Source: Talinum fruticosum
Lineage: Eukaryota; Streptophyta; Magnoliopsida; Caryophyllales; Talinaceae
Length of the DNA: 64,000 nt
Direction: 5' to 3'
Assembly (NCBI GenBank): GCA_021018815.1
Contig: JAITYX010000002.1
Coordinates: 14,105,001 to 14,169,000 of the forward strand
Of this stretch, positions 35,110 through 47,100 are shown piece after piece; position 1 is the first letter of the stretch; each line of letters opens with the position of its first letter. Under the pieces are notes generated by a model that ran no database searches, had not been told where the DNA came from, and was given only the letters and a program-made list of their open reading frames with translations. Position numbers and translations under genes: made by a program.

Positions 35110-35651
35110 TGTCATGGGCTGCTCCGGAGTATTCCGGAATTTTCTAGATCTCTCCCTACTATTTTATAATGTTCCGTAATTTTCCCTAATGTTCTAGAAT
35201 TCTCTTCTTGATTCCGGAAGAGCCCGAAATCTTCTAAAATTCTCTCCTTGATTCCGGAAGAGCCCGGAATCTTCTAGAATTATCTCCTTGGTTCCACCAA
35301 GGCCTCCCAAGTTCTAGAATGTTCTACACTTATGTAGATATATAGATATTTGTATAGAGAATTCTAAATACGCAATCTTAGCCGTTGGATTAATTAGATC
35401 TCCACCGTCCATTGAGGAGGTGGTCATGCATATATAGCCTATGGGGTCCTCATTTGTATCCATCAATTCTAAGAGTTCAATATAAAGCATTCTCCCAAAC
35501 TCTCTCTCTCTAGGTGTCTTTGCTTACTTAGCTCTCTCAAGCTTAAGTCAAACATCTTTAAGACTTACTAGCAATCTTACAAAAGGGTCTCGGGTCTAGT
35601 TTGCTAGCGCCGCATGGGTCCTAAGTTCGAGTGAATTATCGTCCCGTAACG
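35110..35651 (+). repeat. 5' LTR (542 bp)
   Basis: It begins TGTCATGGGCTGCTCCGGAG and aligns with 37000-37501. It is 40 bp longer because a 40-bp unit beginning ATTCTCTYCTTGATTCCGGA is present twice in tandem (35199-35238 and 35239-35278). Its 3' edge has drifted (CCCGTAACG against CCCATGACA in the other LTR). Confidence 0.88.
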
Positions 35652-35653
35652 GT

Positions 35654-35665
35654 TGGTATCGAGCC
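35654..35665 (+). other. Primer-binding site (tRNA-iMet)
   Basis: TGGTATCGAGCC starts two bases after the 5' LTR and resembles the usual plant PBS TGGTATCAGAGCC with one base missing. Confidence 0.75.
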
Positions 35666-35680
35666 AAAGTTTGGGAAAGA

Positions 35681-36988
35681 ATGTCGAGCGCCACCGAAGG
35701 GAGCCAACAACCACAAGGTGGTAAGAAGGGCCGAGAGAAGTCAAGGGATGTGATCGCCGCACTCGAGGAAAGGGTTGCCCAGCTGCATAACACCGTCGTC
35801 GACTTAAAGGATCTAGTCGGTACTTTGGCCAGGCATGTCGAGGAGCTAGAGTCAAATAAGGAAGACTCGGAGCTCAAAGTGGAGATGCAGGGGGCCTTGA
35901 ATACGGTGGCCACGGACTTCGCCGGGGAGGTGGTAGCCCTCAAAACCACGGTTGTGGCTACGGATGGGGAACTCAAGGCCGCTCTAAAGGACCAACAAGA
36001 GCAAATAGGCGAACTCAAGATTGCTCTCAAGGACCAACAAGAACAAATGGGTGAACTCAAGGTCGCTCTTGGTGAACAAATGGAGGAGTTCAAAACACAA
36101 CTTAAGTTGTGCACGGTCGCAGATGGCCAACGATGGGTCGATCCAGGTAGCTACTACCCCAAAGGCGAATGTGCCCAAGCTTCAAGACTTCAAGGGCGCC
36201 GGAAGTGCAAGGTAAATTGACAACTTCTTGTGGGGACTTGAGGCTTACTTCAAAGTCTCGGGCATTAAGGAAGACGATCTCAAGGTGAGTACCGCTTCCC
36301 TCTTCCTTAAAGACACTTGCTCTTGTATAGTGGCGACGTCGGTGTGATGACGTCAACGAGAGGATCCGAACCCGTTACTACCCGGGAGGCATTCAAGAGA
36401 GAGCTCAAGAGGCGGTTCTATCCTACGGATGCCCAACGAGAAGCTAGAATCAAGCTTCGACACCTCCAACACAAGGAGGGTCATATTCGAGAATACGTGA
36501 AGGAATTCCAAGCACTACTCTTGGAAATTCCTAACATGGGAGATCAAGATGCCTTATTTTGGTTCCTCGATGGCCTATGTGGGTAGGCTAGGATGGAGCT
36601 GGAAAGACGGGGGTGCAAGACCTCGCCTCCGCTATTGCCACCGCGGAATCCTTATATGAGTTCGAGGCCCTCTAGAGGACGAGACAAAGAGTCAAATGGT
36701 TATGACAAAGGTGGGGGAGGATGGGATCGGTCTCCAAAGAAAGACAAGCCATAAGCTTACAAGGAAAAGGAAAAGTCTCGGGAGGAGGCACCATCTAAGA
36801 AGAAGATATCTTGCTTTCCGTGTGATGGTCCGCATCGAGCATTCGAGTGTCCAAAGAGAAGCAAGCTGTCGGCTCTTGTCATGAAGTACGAGAAGCAAGA
36901 GACAGAGAAGAAGCTCGGTTCCTTATGTCTCCTCAACAATAATTACACATTTGAGGAAGAGAAGGCGACGAGGGCGTCGCCCGATTAG
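35681..36988 (+). pseudogene. Degenerate retrotransposon gag
   Basis: The first frame (35681-36220) has a Lys/Arg-rich start, a long coiled coil and a near-repeat LKDQQEQIGELKIALKDQQE. It shifts frame near 36170-36215, where VPKLQDFKGAGSAR (gag core start) appears in another frame. The core continues at 36317-36586 (FKRELKRRFYPTDAQREARI, IREYVKEFQALLLEIPNM). A zinc knuckle CFPCDGPHRAFEC lies near 36812-36850. Frameshifts and a stop separate these parts, so no complete Gag can be made from this copy. Confidence 0.8.
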
Positions 36989-36999
36989 GTAGGGGAAAA
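36986..36999 (+). other. Polypurine tract
   Basis: TAGGTAGGGGAAAA lies immediately before the TGTCATGGG start of the 3' LTR, the expected place for the plus-strand primer. Confidence 0.7.
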
Positions 37000-37501
37000 T
37001 GTCATGGGCTGCTCCGAAGTATTCCGGAATTTTCTAGATCTCTCCCTACTATTCTATAATGTTCCATAATGTTCCCTAATGTTCTAGAATTCTCTCCTTG
37101 ATTCCGGAAGAGCCCGAAATCTTCTAAAATTCTCTCCTTGGTTCCACCAAGGCCTCCCAAGTTCTAGAATGTTCTACACTTATGTAGATATATAGATATT
37201 TGTATAGAGAATTCTAGATACGCAATCTTAGCCATTGGATTAATTAGATCTCCACCGTCCATTGAGGAGGTGGCCATGTATATATAGCCCATGGGGTCCT
37301 CATTTGTATCCATCAATTCCAAGAGTTCAATATAAAGCATTCTCCCAAACTCTCTCTCTCTAGGTGTCTTTGCTTACTTAGCTCTCTCAAGCTTAAGTCA
37401 AGCATCTTTAAGACTTACTAGCAAGCTTACAAAAGGGTCTCGGGTCTAGTTTGCTAGTGCCGCACGGGTCCTAAGTTCGAGTGAATTATCATCCCATGAC
37501 A
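37000..37501 (+). repeat. 3' LTR (502 bp)
   Basis: It starts TGTCATGGG and ends CCCATGACA, a perfect 9-bp terminal inverted repeat. It contains TATATATAGCCCATGG and AATATAAAGC words that could act as promoter and processing signals. It is followed by the target duplication TGAG and the rest of fucosidase exon 2. Confidence 0.9.
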
Positions 37502-37657
37502 TGAGGCGAGACAAAGACCTTTTTGGCTCTCTTTCCGATATATGTTCAATCCCTTCCTGAATTAAATATATTATGCTTCACTTCATTTACTCTCTTGAAC
37601 TCCTTATTAAGATTTTATGTGAAACTGTCTCAGATAAAAAGAATAATAATAAAATTG

Positions 37658-37659
<2 letters not shown>

Positions 37660-37721
<62 letters not shown>
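37660..37721. repeat. (TA)n microsatellite in the former intron 2 of fucosidase copy A
   Basis: About 30 TA dinucleotides are uninterrupted between AAAATTGCAA and TCGCTTG. Frames encoding Tyr-Ile strings on both strands are artefacts of this run. Confidence 0.9.
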
Positions 37722-37723
<2 letters not shown>

Positions 37724-39916
37724 CTTGTTTGGAAATATTTCCTAGGTTTTTAGAAATTAGGGGTAAGATTGAATACAATTAAAACGCTAATGTTGTAAAA
37801 ATATATTCTAATGATATATTTATTGTACTTATGAAGGTTTACCAAGCCTTAGGTGATCTTAAATTGGACTTTGATAAGCATTATGCTCATTATGGAGCAG
37901 GAACTTATCGTAGAGAACTGGACCTTCATACTGCAACTGTTACTGTGAGGTATACTGTGGACAATGTCGAATTCACCAGAGAACACTTTGTCTCAAATCC
38001 TCATCAAGTTATTGTGACCAAGATCTCAGCCAGTAAACCCTTTTCTCTTTATTTCAATGTCTCATTAGACAGCCAACTGCTACATCGTTCCTTCATCAAT
38101 GGCAAAAACCAGATCATTATGGAAGGAAGCTGCCCTAGGAAGAGAAACCAAGCGGATGATCATCAAGGAATCCAATTTTCTGCAGTGCTCAACTTACAAA
38201 TAGGTGGTCGAAAGGGGACTATTCATAATTTAGATGTACAGAAATTTAGATTTGAAAATGCATATTGGGTTGTCATTCTTCTGGCAGCTTTATCTTCATT
38301 TGTTGGACCTTTCACCAAGTCTTCACATTCGGGAAAGAATCCAACTTCAGAAGCTCTCACCCTGATAAACACAGTAAAAAGTTTCTCATATTCTGCTCTT
38401 TATGCCCACCATTTGGAAGACTATCAGAAACTCTTTCATCGTGTTTCTCTTCATTTGTCGAAAAGTAATGATTCAGTAAATTCTTTGAAACCTACATATG
38501 AGAGAGTTCGGTCATTTCAAACTGACGAAGATCCTGCTATGATAGAGTTGTTATTTCAATATGGTCGTTATTTGTTAATCTCAAGTTCCAGGCCGGGAAC
38601 TCAGCCTGCAAATTTGCAAGGAATATGGACTAAGGACATCACCCCACCCTGGGATGCTGCACCTCATTTGAATATCAACCTTCAGATGAACTATTGGCCT
38701 TCTCTATCTACCAATCTTCACGAATGCCATGAGCCCCTACTTGATTACTTGTCCTCTCTTGCAGTAAATGGGATGAAAACTGCTAAAGTGAACTATAGAA
38801 TAGGTGGGTGGGTTGTGCATCAGGTGTCTGACATATGGGCAAAAACATCTCCTGATGCAGGGCAAGCTCTTTGGGCATTGTGGCCGATGGGTGGAGCTTT
38901 GCTTTCAAATCACCTATGGGAGCATTACTACACAATGGACAAGAGCTTCCTAGAAAAAAAAAGCATACCCTTTACTACAAGGAGCAGCGTCGTTTTTGTT
39001 AGATTGGTTGATCGAAGGGAAATATGGGTTTTTAGAAATCAACCCTTCGACATCTCCTGAACATTTGTTTACTGCTCTAGATGGGAAGAATGCAAGTGTG
39101 AGTTACTCATCAACTATGGACATCGCTATAACTAAAGAGGTCTTTGCATCTATTGTTTCTGCTGCTCATGTTCTAGGGAGAAGCAGAGATAACTTTATCC
39201 AAAGAGTCCTTAAAGCTCAGGCAAGGCTACCTCCTTATAGAATTACTCATGATGGAGCAATTATGGAATGGGCTCAAAACTTTCATGACCCTGATCCATT
39301 GCATAGACACGTATCGCACTTATACGGCATATTTCCAGGTCATACAATCACTCCTCGTGAAAACCCTGATCTCTGCAAAGCAGCGAAATATAGCCTTTAT
39401 AAAAGAGGGGAGGATGGGCCTGGGTGGTCAACCATGTGGAAAGCTATTCTATGGGCACATCTGCAAAGCAGTGATCATGCATATCGTATGATCAAGCATT
39501 TATTCAGCTTGGTGGATCCTGATCGCGATGAGAGAACATTCGAAGGAGGGCTCTACAGTAATCTGTTCTCTGCATACCCACCTTTTCAGATTGATGGCAA
39601 CTTTGGATTTTCTGCTGCTGTAGCAGAAATGCTTGTTCAGAGCACTATGGAAGATCTGTACCTATTGTCTGCTCTTCCAAAAGACAAATGGCACAATGGT
39701 TGCATTAAGGGGTTGAAAGCTCGAGGCAACATAACTGTCAATATTTGCTGGAGTGAAGGTGACTTACAAGAAGTTAGCCTTTGGTCAGTTGGCTCGAATA
39801 CAGTCAAAAGTGTACATTATAGAGACATTATGGTCACTGTAAAAATTTCATCTGGCAAACTCTACACATTTAATAAGCAGTTGAAGCGTGTCAACACGCA
39901 ATCTTTACCTTGTTAG

Positions 39917-42052
39917 TTTCCATTTAAGTTGAATAGTGTCAACCCATATTCTTTACCTTCTTAGATTTCCATTTAACCAAACACATGCGGGGAAACTCTA
40001 TTGTTTCCCAAGCATTCCTCAAGGCACATCTAGCTTCCTCCTTTTTGCACTTCATTTTCTTTTACTCATGATAATCTCTGTCAGTTGTATCAGGTCGAGC
40101 AAAACACTGGACAAATGAAACAATCAGCGTTATTGGTCATGACAAAGAAATAAAACACATTGTCCAAGTCTATATAACCCGACACATTTGCCAACCTATT
40201 ATCAATTAACTCAAACTGAAAAATCACTCAACTTAACTCGATCCAAAATCGAACTGAAATATTGTCGACAATCAAAATAGGACCTGATCCAAATTTAACC
40301 CAACTCGTTTGTCAAATCCATATAAGCGGAATGAACAGAATTTTGTTGCTGAATGCTGATGGCAAATTCTTTGACTTTTAGAACAGAAAATTGCGAAACA
40401 TATTACTACTAGATTGAATTATAAAGAGTTCAAATTTTTTTAAATAAAGATAATGCTTCAAAGAACTAATTGAGGGTGGGCAGTTGGCACACAATCCAAG
40501 GTAGTGACAGAAGTCAAAGATTTTGGGGGCCAAAACCCCCCAAAAAGAAGAGTTGAAGAGAAATTCTTTGGGCCTTCTTCCACTTCCAATCGTACATTAT
40601 GGATGGGGCAGTGGCATGTTGGTGTCCCTCATCTATATATTCCCACCCCATGCCATTAAATGGCCTTTAAAAACCGCGTTTGTTCTTCCTTCTCATCGCC
40701 GTAGCCCTTATGTCAGATCATCAACTACCCTATGGAGGCTCCAGCTAATCATTTCATGGAATTTGAGGAATGCCTTTGCTGTCAAGTCACCTCTGATTTA
40801 TAATAAATCTTTCAAAAACTCTACTGCACAAAAATTCTTATTTATAATTTTTTCTAATTGATATTTTCTAATTATTTAGTTCAACTAGTAACTCATAGTA
40901 ACATACACTAATTTTGAAAAAAAAAAATATTTATGTTAATGCTCATATAATGTTTTTTCCCTTTTTAGTTGTCTTACCAAATATGTTAATTTACAATTGT
41001 ATTACACACAATAGTTCGTATTGAAATAATTATTAAATTCGATAAAATTTTATATATATTGCTTAAAATAATTATTTATTGAGAATTCAAATAAACTAAA
41101 ATAAACCCATGATGTTTACGGCGAGGGGCAAGCGAGAGAGACAAAATGAACCCACGATCTTCTTACTGCATTTCTTTTCTTTGGGTAGACGATGTTGATC
41201 TTAATAATGATTTTTGTGCTTGCTCTTTTATTTAGAGAGGGATAATCGATATGCATTTAATCGAACTCATTTACAACTATGCTTTTTGGTAGAAAATTAT
41301 GAGAGGACAATATTTTGAAAAATAATATTTTTAAGGCGTCTAATGATATGTATGAATTCATCAATTTCAACATAATATGACGTTGCTTTATTTGATTAAA
41401 AAAATAAAAAAAAAGTTGAAAGACATTGTGCACTGTCATTTACTCAACACCGCATGATCCGCATCTCACAAGCAGCCACCATTAATTTAAGAAGAGGGAT
41501 ATGCCCTGCCCCATTTTGGAGATATTTATGCATATCAAATATTCAACTTGTTAAAAAGACATTTTGCATTTCTATTTAATGCATTTAATAATTGAGTTAT
41601 CATCGTCATATAGTACTACATTATTAAGGGAAAATAAAAGACAACAAGTAAATAAAAATACTATTTATTCCGTCTCAAAATTTAAAATTTTTTTATGTTT
41701 TGATTAATTATTTATGTTACACGGTTGAAATTATGTTTACATTAGTGCCTTATATTCGATTTTTTTCTTTACCATTATATTATATTACCCTTTACGACTC
41801 CTATGGACCAAAAAAATTTATATTACACGGTTACTTAAATGAATTCTCCAATTAAAACTTGAAATCATAAATAACATGGGAACTCTAGCAAATATTCACC
41901 ATCACTAGCCATGGGAATTAGGATAGGGGCAGAAGGTCCATTCCCTGCCTCTTTCTAGAGGTCTTCATTCATATTATAAATAACATACCCAATTGCATTT
42001 ATAGCTCAGTATAACACAACGTAGCAGAATTGAACCCCATTTCCTGGTGCCC
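39917..42052. other. Intergenic spacer between fucosidase copies A and B
   Basis: No gene is seen. The sequence from 41890 to 42050 parallels the upstream region of copy C (AGGATARGGGMAGAAGGTCCA and CCCAATTGCATTTATA-like words), so it belongs to the duplicated promoter. A fragment reading TATTCCGTCTCAAAATT near 41666 resembles a Stowaway MITE end. Confidence 0.45.
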
Positions 42053-42350
42053 ATGTACTCTCCTAAGTGTTTTAGCGTAGCTTTTGGCCCTCTATGTCTC
42101 TACCTCTGTTGCTCCCTCTTCTTCCTCCGGGGAACTTCCGGGGCGACACCAAAGAAGGCGGAGGATGGCGATTGGGCCAATGTGAGCCCATCAAGAAGAA
42201 GGCTGAGGATGGAAGAAAAGAAAAATGGGCCTTTAAAGATCGTATTCAATGGGCCGGCGAGGAACTGGACTGATGCTCTTCCCATTGGCAATGGCCGCTT
42301 GGGAGCCATGGTTAGGGGTGGCCTCCCTTCTGAGGTTCTTAATCTCAACG
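42053..42350 (+). pseudogene. GH95 fucosidase copy B: orphan first exon
   Basis: The 298-bp open exon encodes a signal peptide (MYSPKCFSVAFGPLCLYLCC onward) and the GH95 N-terminal motif ARNWTDALPIGNGRLGAM. It ends CTCAACG|GTATAT in phase 1 exactly like copies A and C. No exon 2 (EDTLWTG) or exon 3 follows before copy C begins at 44178. It is either the remnant of a partial tandem duplication or an alternative first exon for copy C, whose exon 2 accepts phase 1. The reading frame is undamaged, which is unusual for an old orphan exon. Confidence 0.75.
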
Positions 42351-44177
42351 GTATATGTCATAATTACTCTCTCTTTTAAGTTTTTTCATTCGTAGGTGTG
42401 GCTGTTTCTCTCCTTACTCTTTTGTTTGTCTTTCTTTTATGGTCTTGGGAAAGAGGTGAAAATGCACAAGATAGCAAAAAATACTGCATATATACTTTCA
42501 TATGTTCACTAACTTATACTTCTATAAAAATAAAAAATAAAAATCAATAGCTTAAGAATCTTTTTTTTTTTTATAAAAATTATTCAATTTCTTATTTTTT
42601 AGTTATAAATAATTATAAAGTTGTAAGTCTGTAAGACGTAAGTTGTAAAATAGTTGTAAGGTTATTTAAAAAAAAATACAATCGTAAGTAGTTCTAAAGA
42701 GTTGTAAGGAGTTATAAAAATGTAAGTTAAAACTAATAAAAGCAGGATCGATACCCCTATAATTTTAGAAACTCTATTTAGAACATTTATGTGAAAATAA
42801 ATATAAGTTCTAGTAGTAATATTCAACAATTAAATTTATCGAACTCGTCTTTATCTTCATGTTGTGTTTCAAATGAATCTTTCAAAAGGAGAGGGATACT
42901 AAATGAAACATCCTTTTTTAATTTATGAATAATGAAATGCATTTAAAGGTTAATTAGAAATCATAGTACCATTAAAATTTATCAACTAAAAATATTTCGA
43001 TAAGAACTAAAATTAAAACTAATAATTAAAGTATACAAAATATTGAGTGTCAGTAATCTCAATGTGTATTATCATAAATCTGGGTTTAAATCGCTGCAAT
43101 TGCACAAAAAAAAACTTAAGGAAATAAATTTTTGACATATACTTAAATGAATTTAATTTGGAGAAATTAGATCACCCAATATCACAGTAATCATAAATAT
43201 TTGGACAACTGGATCACACAAATATCGCTAACCATTTTGTGTTTACTTTGGGGGGGCACACGCAATGCAACTTTCTTTTTCATTCCAACTGTAAGTCTAA
43301 AGCTCGGAATGAAAACATCCCATACATATTTGAGATGCTGACTTTTAATTTCTCCTCCATTCCCGTCTTGTCCCCTAACCATCCCTTGTGACCGTTACAG
43401 CTGTCCTGTCATGTTGTGACTGGTTGTCTTTTGCGTTTAATTTTTATTTCTCTGTTATCGGTGTTCTTATTTTATTGCTACTCTTTTCGAGTAGTTTGCC
43501 TACTTTGTCTATTTACACAAATTATGAAAAATGTACAAAAATAAAAGGAAAGAAAAAGACAAAAAAAAAGCCAAAAGCCAAAAGCCAACAAAGGTAAAGA
43601 AAGAGTAAAGACATAATTCTCATTTACTCAATGTACACTGCCTCTAACGTTATCATCATATATCCAACGTGCTAAAAGGGCAATTTCCAACAAAGGTTAA
43701 CCAACACCCACCAATTCATTCCGCGCTTCATTCGGAAGATATTTATGCATATCATCATATATCCAACGTGCTAAAAGGGCAATTTCCATTCAATATAATG
43801 TAAATGATCGAAAATAGATATCATATATTATGCCTTTTTTTCCAGGGTTTATAAAATAACCTAACGGATACATATTACTTTACGAGAATTCTAAAATAAC
43901 CAAGGTGATATATTATATCATTTGTGTTTTTAACCAATTATCTATATTCTTTTTAAGTTTAACGTACATAGATGAATTCCGCAACGTGGGTAATCTTAGG
44001 CCTAGACATGATTTCTTAAACTATAGCATTCACAATCACCAACCATTAGGATAAGGGAAGAAGGTCCACCCTCTATGTTATTCTGGAAGTATTCATGTAC
44101 TCTCACATATATACCCAACCCACTTGCATTATACAAACCAGGCATAGGCGTAGAAGAGCCCCCTTTTCCCAGTGCCC
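42351..44177. other. AT-rich spacer and promoter of fucosidase copy C
   Basis: There are no coding features. GATATTTATGCATATCA at 43738 repeats the word at 41519 upstream of copy B, marking the duplicated promoter block. ATCATATATCCAACGTGCTA with AAAGGGCAATTTCCA occurs twice (about 43655 and 43757), a 102-bp-spaced duplication. Confidence 0.5.
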
Positions 44178-47100
44178 ATGTCCTATTCAAAGTGTTTCAC
44201 TTCTACTCTTGTTCCACCCCTATGTCTCTGCCTCTCTTTCTCTCTCTTGTTCTTCATGGGAGGATTTGGGACAACATTGACCAAGGTAGAGGGTGATGAA
44301 TGGGCCAATGTGGGCCCATCAAGAAGGACCATGATTACAAAAGGCGATAAAAATGGGCCTCTTAAAATCATCTTCGATGGTCCAGCCCGGAACTGGACCG
44401 ATGCTCTTCCCATTGGCAATGGCCGCTTGGGTGCCATGGTTTGGGGTGGCCTCCCCTTTGAGGTTCTTAATCTTAATGGTATGTCATTATTTACCAGTTG
44501 TGGGTGTGTGCTTCCTTTTTTATTGTGTATGTCTTTCTTTGTTAGGTAAGGGTTGAGGTTGCATAGCCGTAGGATAGCAAAAAATATTGCATAAAGGTAG
44601 TAATTAAAGTATGCACACCGTACAATTATATATTTGAATCCTATTTTCATAATTATTTGCATTCTTTTTCCAAATATCTAGCATATCTGATAATCTAATA
44701 ACTATATATGGATATAAAGATATAAATGTTGGCCACTTTCACGAATTCATGATTGTTGTTGAAAATGTTCGAGTCAAATGTCATGTCATAGTGTCATAAG
44801 TGTCTTTGGTTGGTGATTTAAAAAAGCAAAAAAAGAGTATCTATTTTTGGTATTTTGAGTAAACATATGGATTTGGTCTTCAAATTTTGCCCAAAAGAGG
44901 CAAACAGTTGAACGTGTTTCCCTTATTTTATATCCAAGCAGAGGACACACTCTGGACTGGCTTTCCTGAAAACTATACAGATCCTAATGCTTTAAAAGCA
45001 TTAGTGAATGTCAGAAAGCTCGTGGATGATGGCAATTATTCTGAAGCGACTGCTATGGCAGACAAGGACCTTTCTGGCTATCCTTCTAATGTATGTTTTA
45101 TTCCTTTCAGTATTATATACTCCAATCTCCTTCATTCCTTTAAAATTTCCATCCTTCTAATGAAGGGTTCATGTCACCAAAAAATTTTGGCTGAGATGGT
45201 AGCTATCTCACCCCAATAAGGAGGAGAACACAAGTTCGAATTCTTGGAAGCGCACTTGTTGGATCGCAGTCCAAAATGGATTAAACTCTTGTTCAAATAA
45301 AAAACAAAATAAAATAAAGGGCTCATGTTGTAATGATTCTATTCTAATGATGTATTTGCTATACTTGTGAAGGTTTACCAAGCCTTAGGAAATCTCAAAC
45401 TGGACTTTGATGAGCTTCATGCTAATTCTACACCAGGAACTTACCACAGAGAACTAGACCTGGATACTGCAACTGTTACTGTGAGATATAATGTGGGCGA
45501 TGTTGAATTCACCAGAGAACACTTTGCCTCGAATCCTGATCAAGTGATTGTGACCAAGATATCAGCTAATAAACCAGCTTCTCTTTCTTTCAATGTCTCA
45601 TTAGACAGCCAACTACAATACCATTCTTCCATCAGTGGCAAAAACCAGATCATTATGGAAGGAAGTTGCCCTGGGAAAAGAAATCAAGCTGATGATCATC
45701 AAGGAATCCAATTTTCTGTAGTTCTCAACTTACAAACTGGGGGTGAAAGTGGGGTTATACACAATTTAGATGCCCAGAAGTTGAGAGTTGAAAATGCAGA
45801 TTGGGCTATTATTCATCTGGCGGTTTCATCTTCATTTGCTGGACCATTCACCAAGCCTTCTGATCCTGGAAAGAATCCAACTTCGGAAGCTCTCGCTTTA
45901 ATGAGCAACATAAAGAGTCTCCAATATTCTACTCTTTATGCTCGCCATTTGGAAGACTATCAGAAACTCTTTCATCGTGTTTCCCTTCATCTGTCAAAAA
46001 ATAATGATTCAGTCAATTCCTTGAAACCTACATCTGACAGGATCCGGTCATTTCGAACTGACGAAGATCCTGCTATGGTGGAGCTGTTATTTCAGTATGG
46101 TCGGTATTTGTTAATCTCAAGCTCCAGGCCAGGAACTCAACCTGCAAATTTGCAAGGAATATGGAATAAGGACATCACCCCACCTTGGGATTGTGCACCT
46201 CATTTGAACATCAACCTTCAGATGAACTATTGGCCTTCTCTTCCTGTCAATCTTCACGAATGCCATGAGCCTTTGCTCGATTACATGTCCTCTCTTGCAA
46301 TAAATGGAATGAAAACTGCAAAAGTGAACTATGGTGCAAGTGGGTGGGTTGTGCATCAAGTGTCTGACATATGGGCAAAAACATCTCCTGATGCGGGGCA
46401 AGCTCTATGGGCAATGTGGCCGATGGGTGGAGCTTGGCTTTCTACTCACTTATGGGAGCATTACACTTACACAATGGATAAGAACTTTCTCCAAAATAAA
46501 GCATACCCTCTACTAGAAGGATCAACATCATTTTTGCTAGATTGGTTGATTGAAGGAAAAGATGGGTTTTTAGAAACCAACCCTTCAACATCTCCTGAGC
46601 ATATGTTTACTGCCCTAGATGGAAAACCTGCAAGTGTAAGCTACTCATCAACCATGGACATGGCTATAACAAAAGAAGTCTTCTCAGCTATTGTTTCTGC
46701 TGCTGAGGTTCTAGGAAGAAGTGGAGATGAACTTATCCAAAGGGTTCTTAAGGCTCAAGCAAGGCTACCTCGTTATAGAATTGCTCGTGATGGAGCAATT
46801 ATGGAATGGGCTAAAGACTTTCAGGACCCTGATCCATTTCATAGACATGTATCACACTTATATGGTGTATTTCCGGGTCATACAATCACCCCTAATGAAA
46901 ACCCCGATCTCTGCAAAGCAGCAAATTACAGCCTTTACAAAAGAGGAGAGGATGGACCAGGGTGGTCAACCGTGTGGAAAGCTGCTTTGTGGGCTCGCTT
47001 GCAAAGCAGTGAGCATGCATATAGGATGGTGAAGCATTTATTTAACTTGGTGGATCCTGATCGTGAGGGTGCTTTCGAAGGGGGCTTTACAGTAATTTGT

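Larger units (their letters stand above)
35110..37501 (+). mobile_element. Gag-only LTR retrotransposon (TR-GAG type) in fucosidase exon 2
   Basis: Two direct LTRs flank an internal region of about 1.35 kb that shows only gag features. TGAG occurs on both sides (35106-35109 and 37502-37505) as a 4-bp target duplication. A primer-binding site for initiator tRNA-Met and a purine tract border the interior. No protease, reverse transcriptase or integrase motif is visible, so the element is non-autonomous, as described for plant TR-GAG elements. By eye the LTRs differ at about 20 of 500 aligned positions, so the insertion is not very recent. Confidence 0.88.
34445..39916 (+). pseudogene. GH95 alpha-L-fucosidase copy A, disrupted by an LTR element
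   Basis: Exon 1 (34445-34742) encodes a signal peptide and the GH95 start (ARNWTDGLPIGNGRLGAM). Exon 2 starts at 34994 (EDTLWTGVPGNYRDP). Exon 3 (37837-39916) carries the rest, including LNINLQMNYWP, GAIMEWAQNFHDPDP and PFQIDGNFGF with the Asn, Glu and Asp used in GH95 catalysis. Lesions seen: a 2.4-kb retroelement inside exon 2 after position 35109; the exon 2 donor that is GTATGT in copy C reads ATATGT here (37540); one extra A in an A run near 38951-38959 shifts the frame, so exon 3 reads as two overlapping frames (37831-39060 and 38996-39916). Exon 2 after the insertion also has one base more than copy C. The family removes alpha-1,2-fucose from xyloglucan and arabinogalactan proteins in the apoplast; this copy should not make that enzyme. 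Confidence 0.88.

Noticed and set aside
35596..36356. Long minus-strand frames of up to 172 aa inside the LTR element
   Set aside because: They are antisense shadows of the gag coding region, where coiled-coil codon bias leaves the opposite strand open.
37523..37782. Frames with long Tyr-Ile strings on both strands
   Set aside because: They are products of the (TA)n microsatellite in the dead fucosidase intron.
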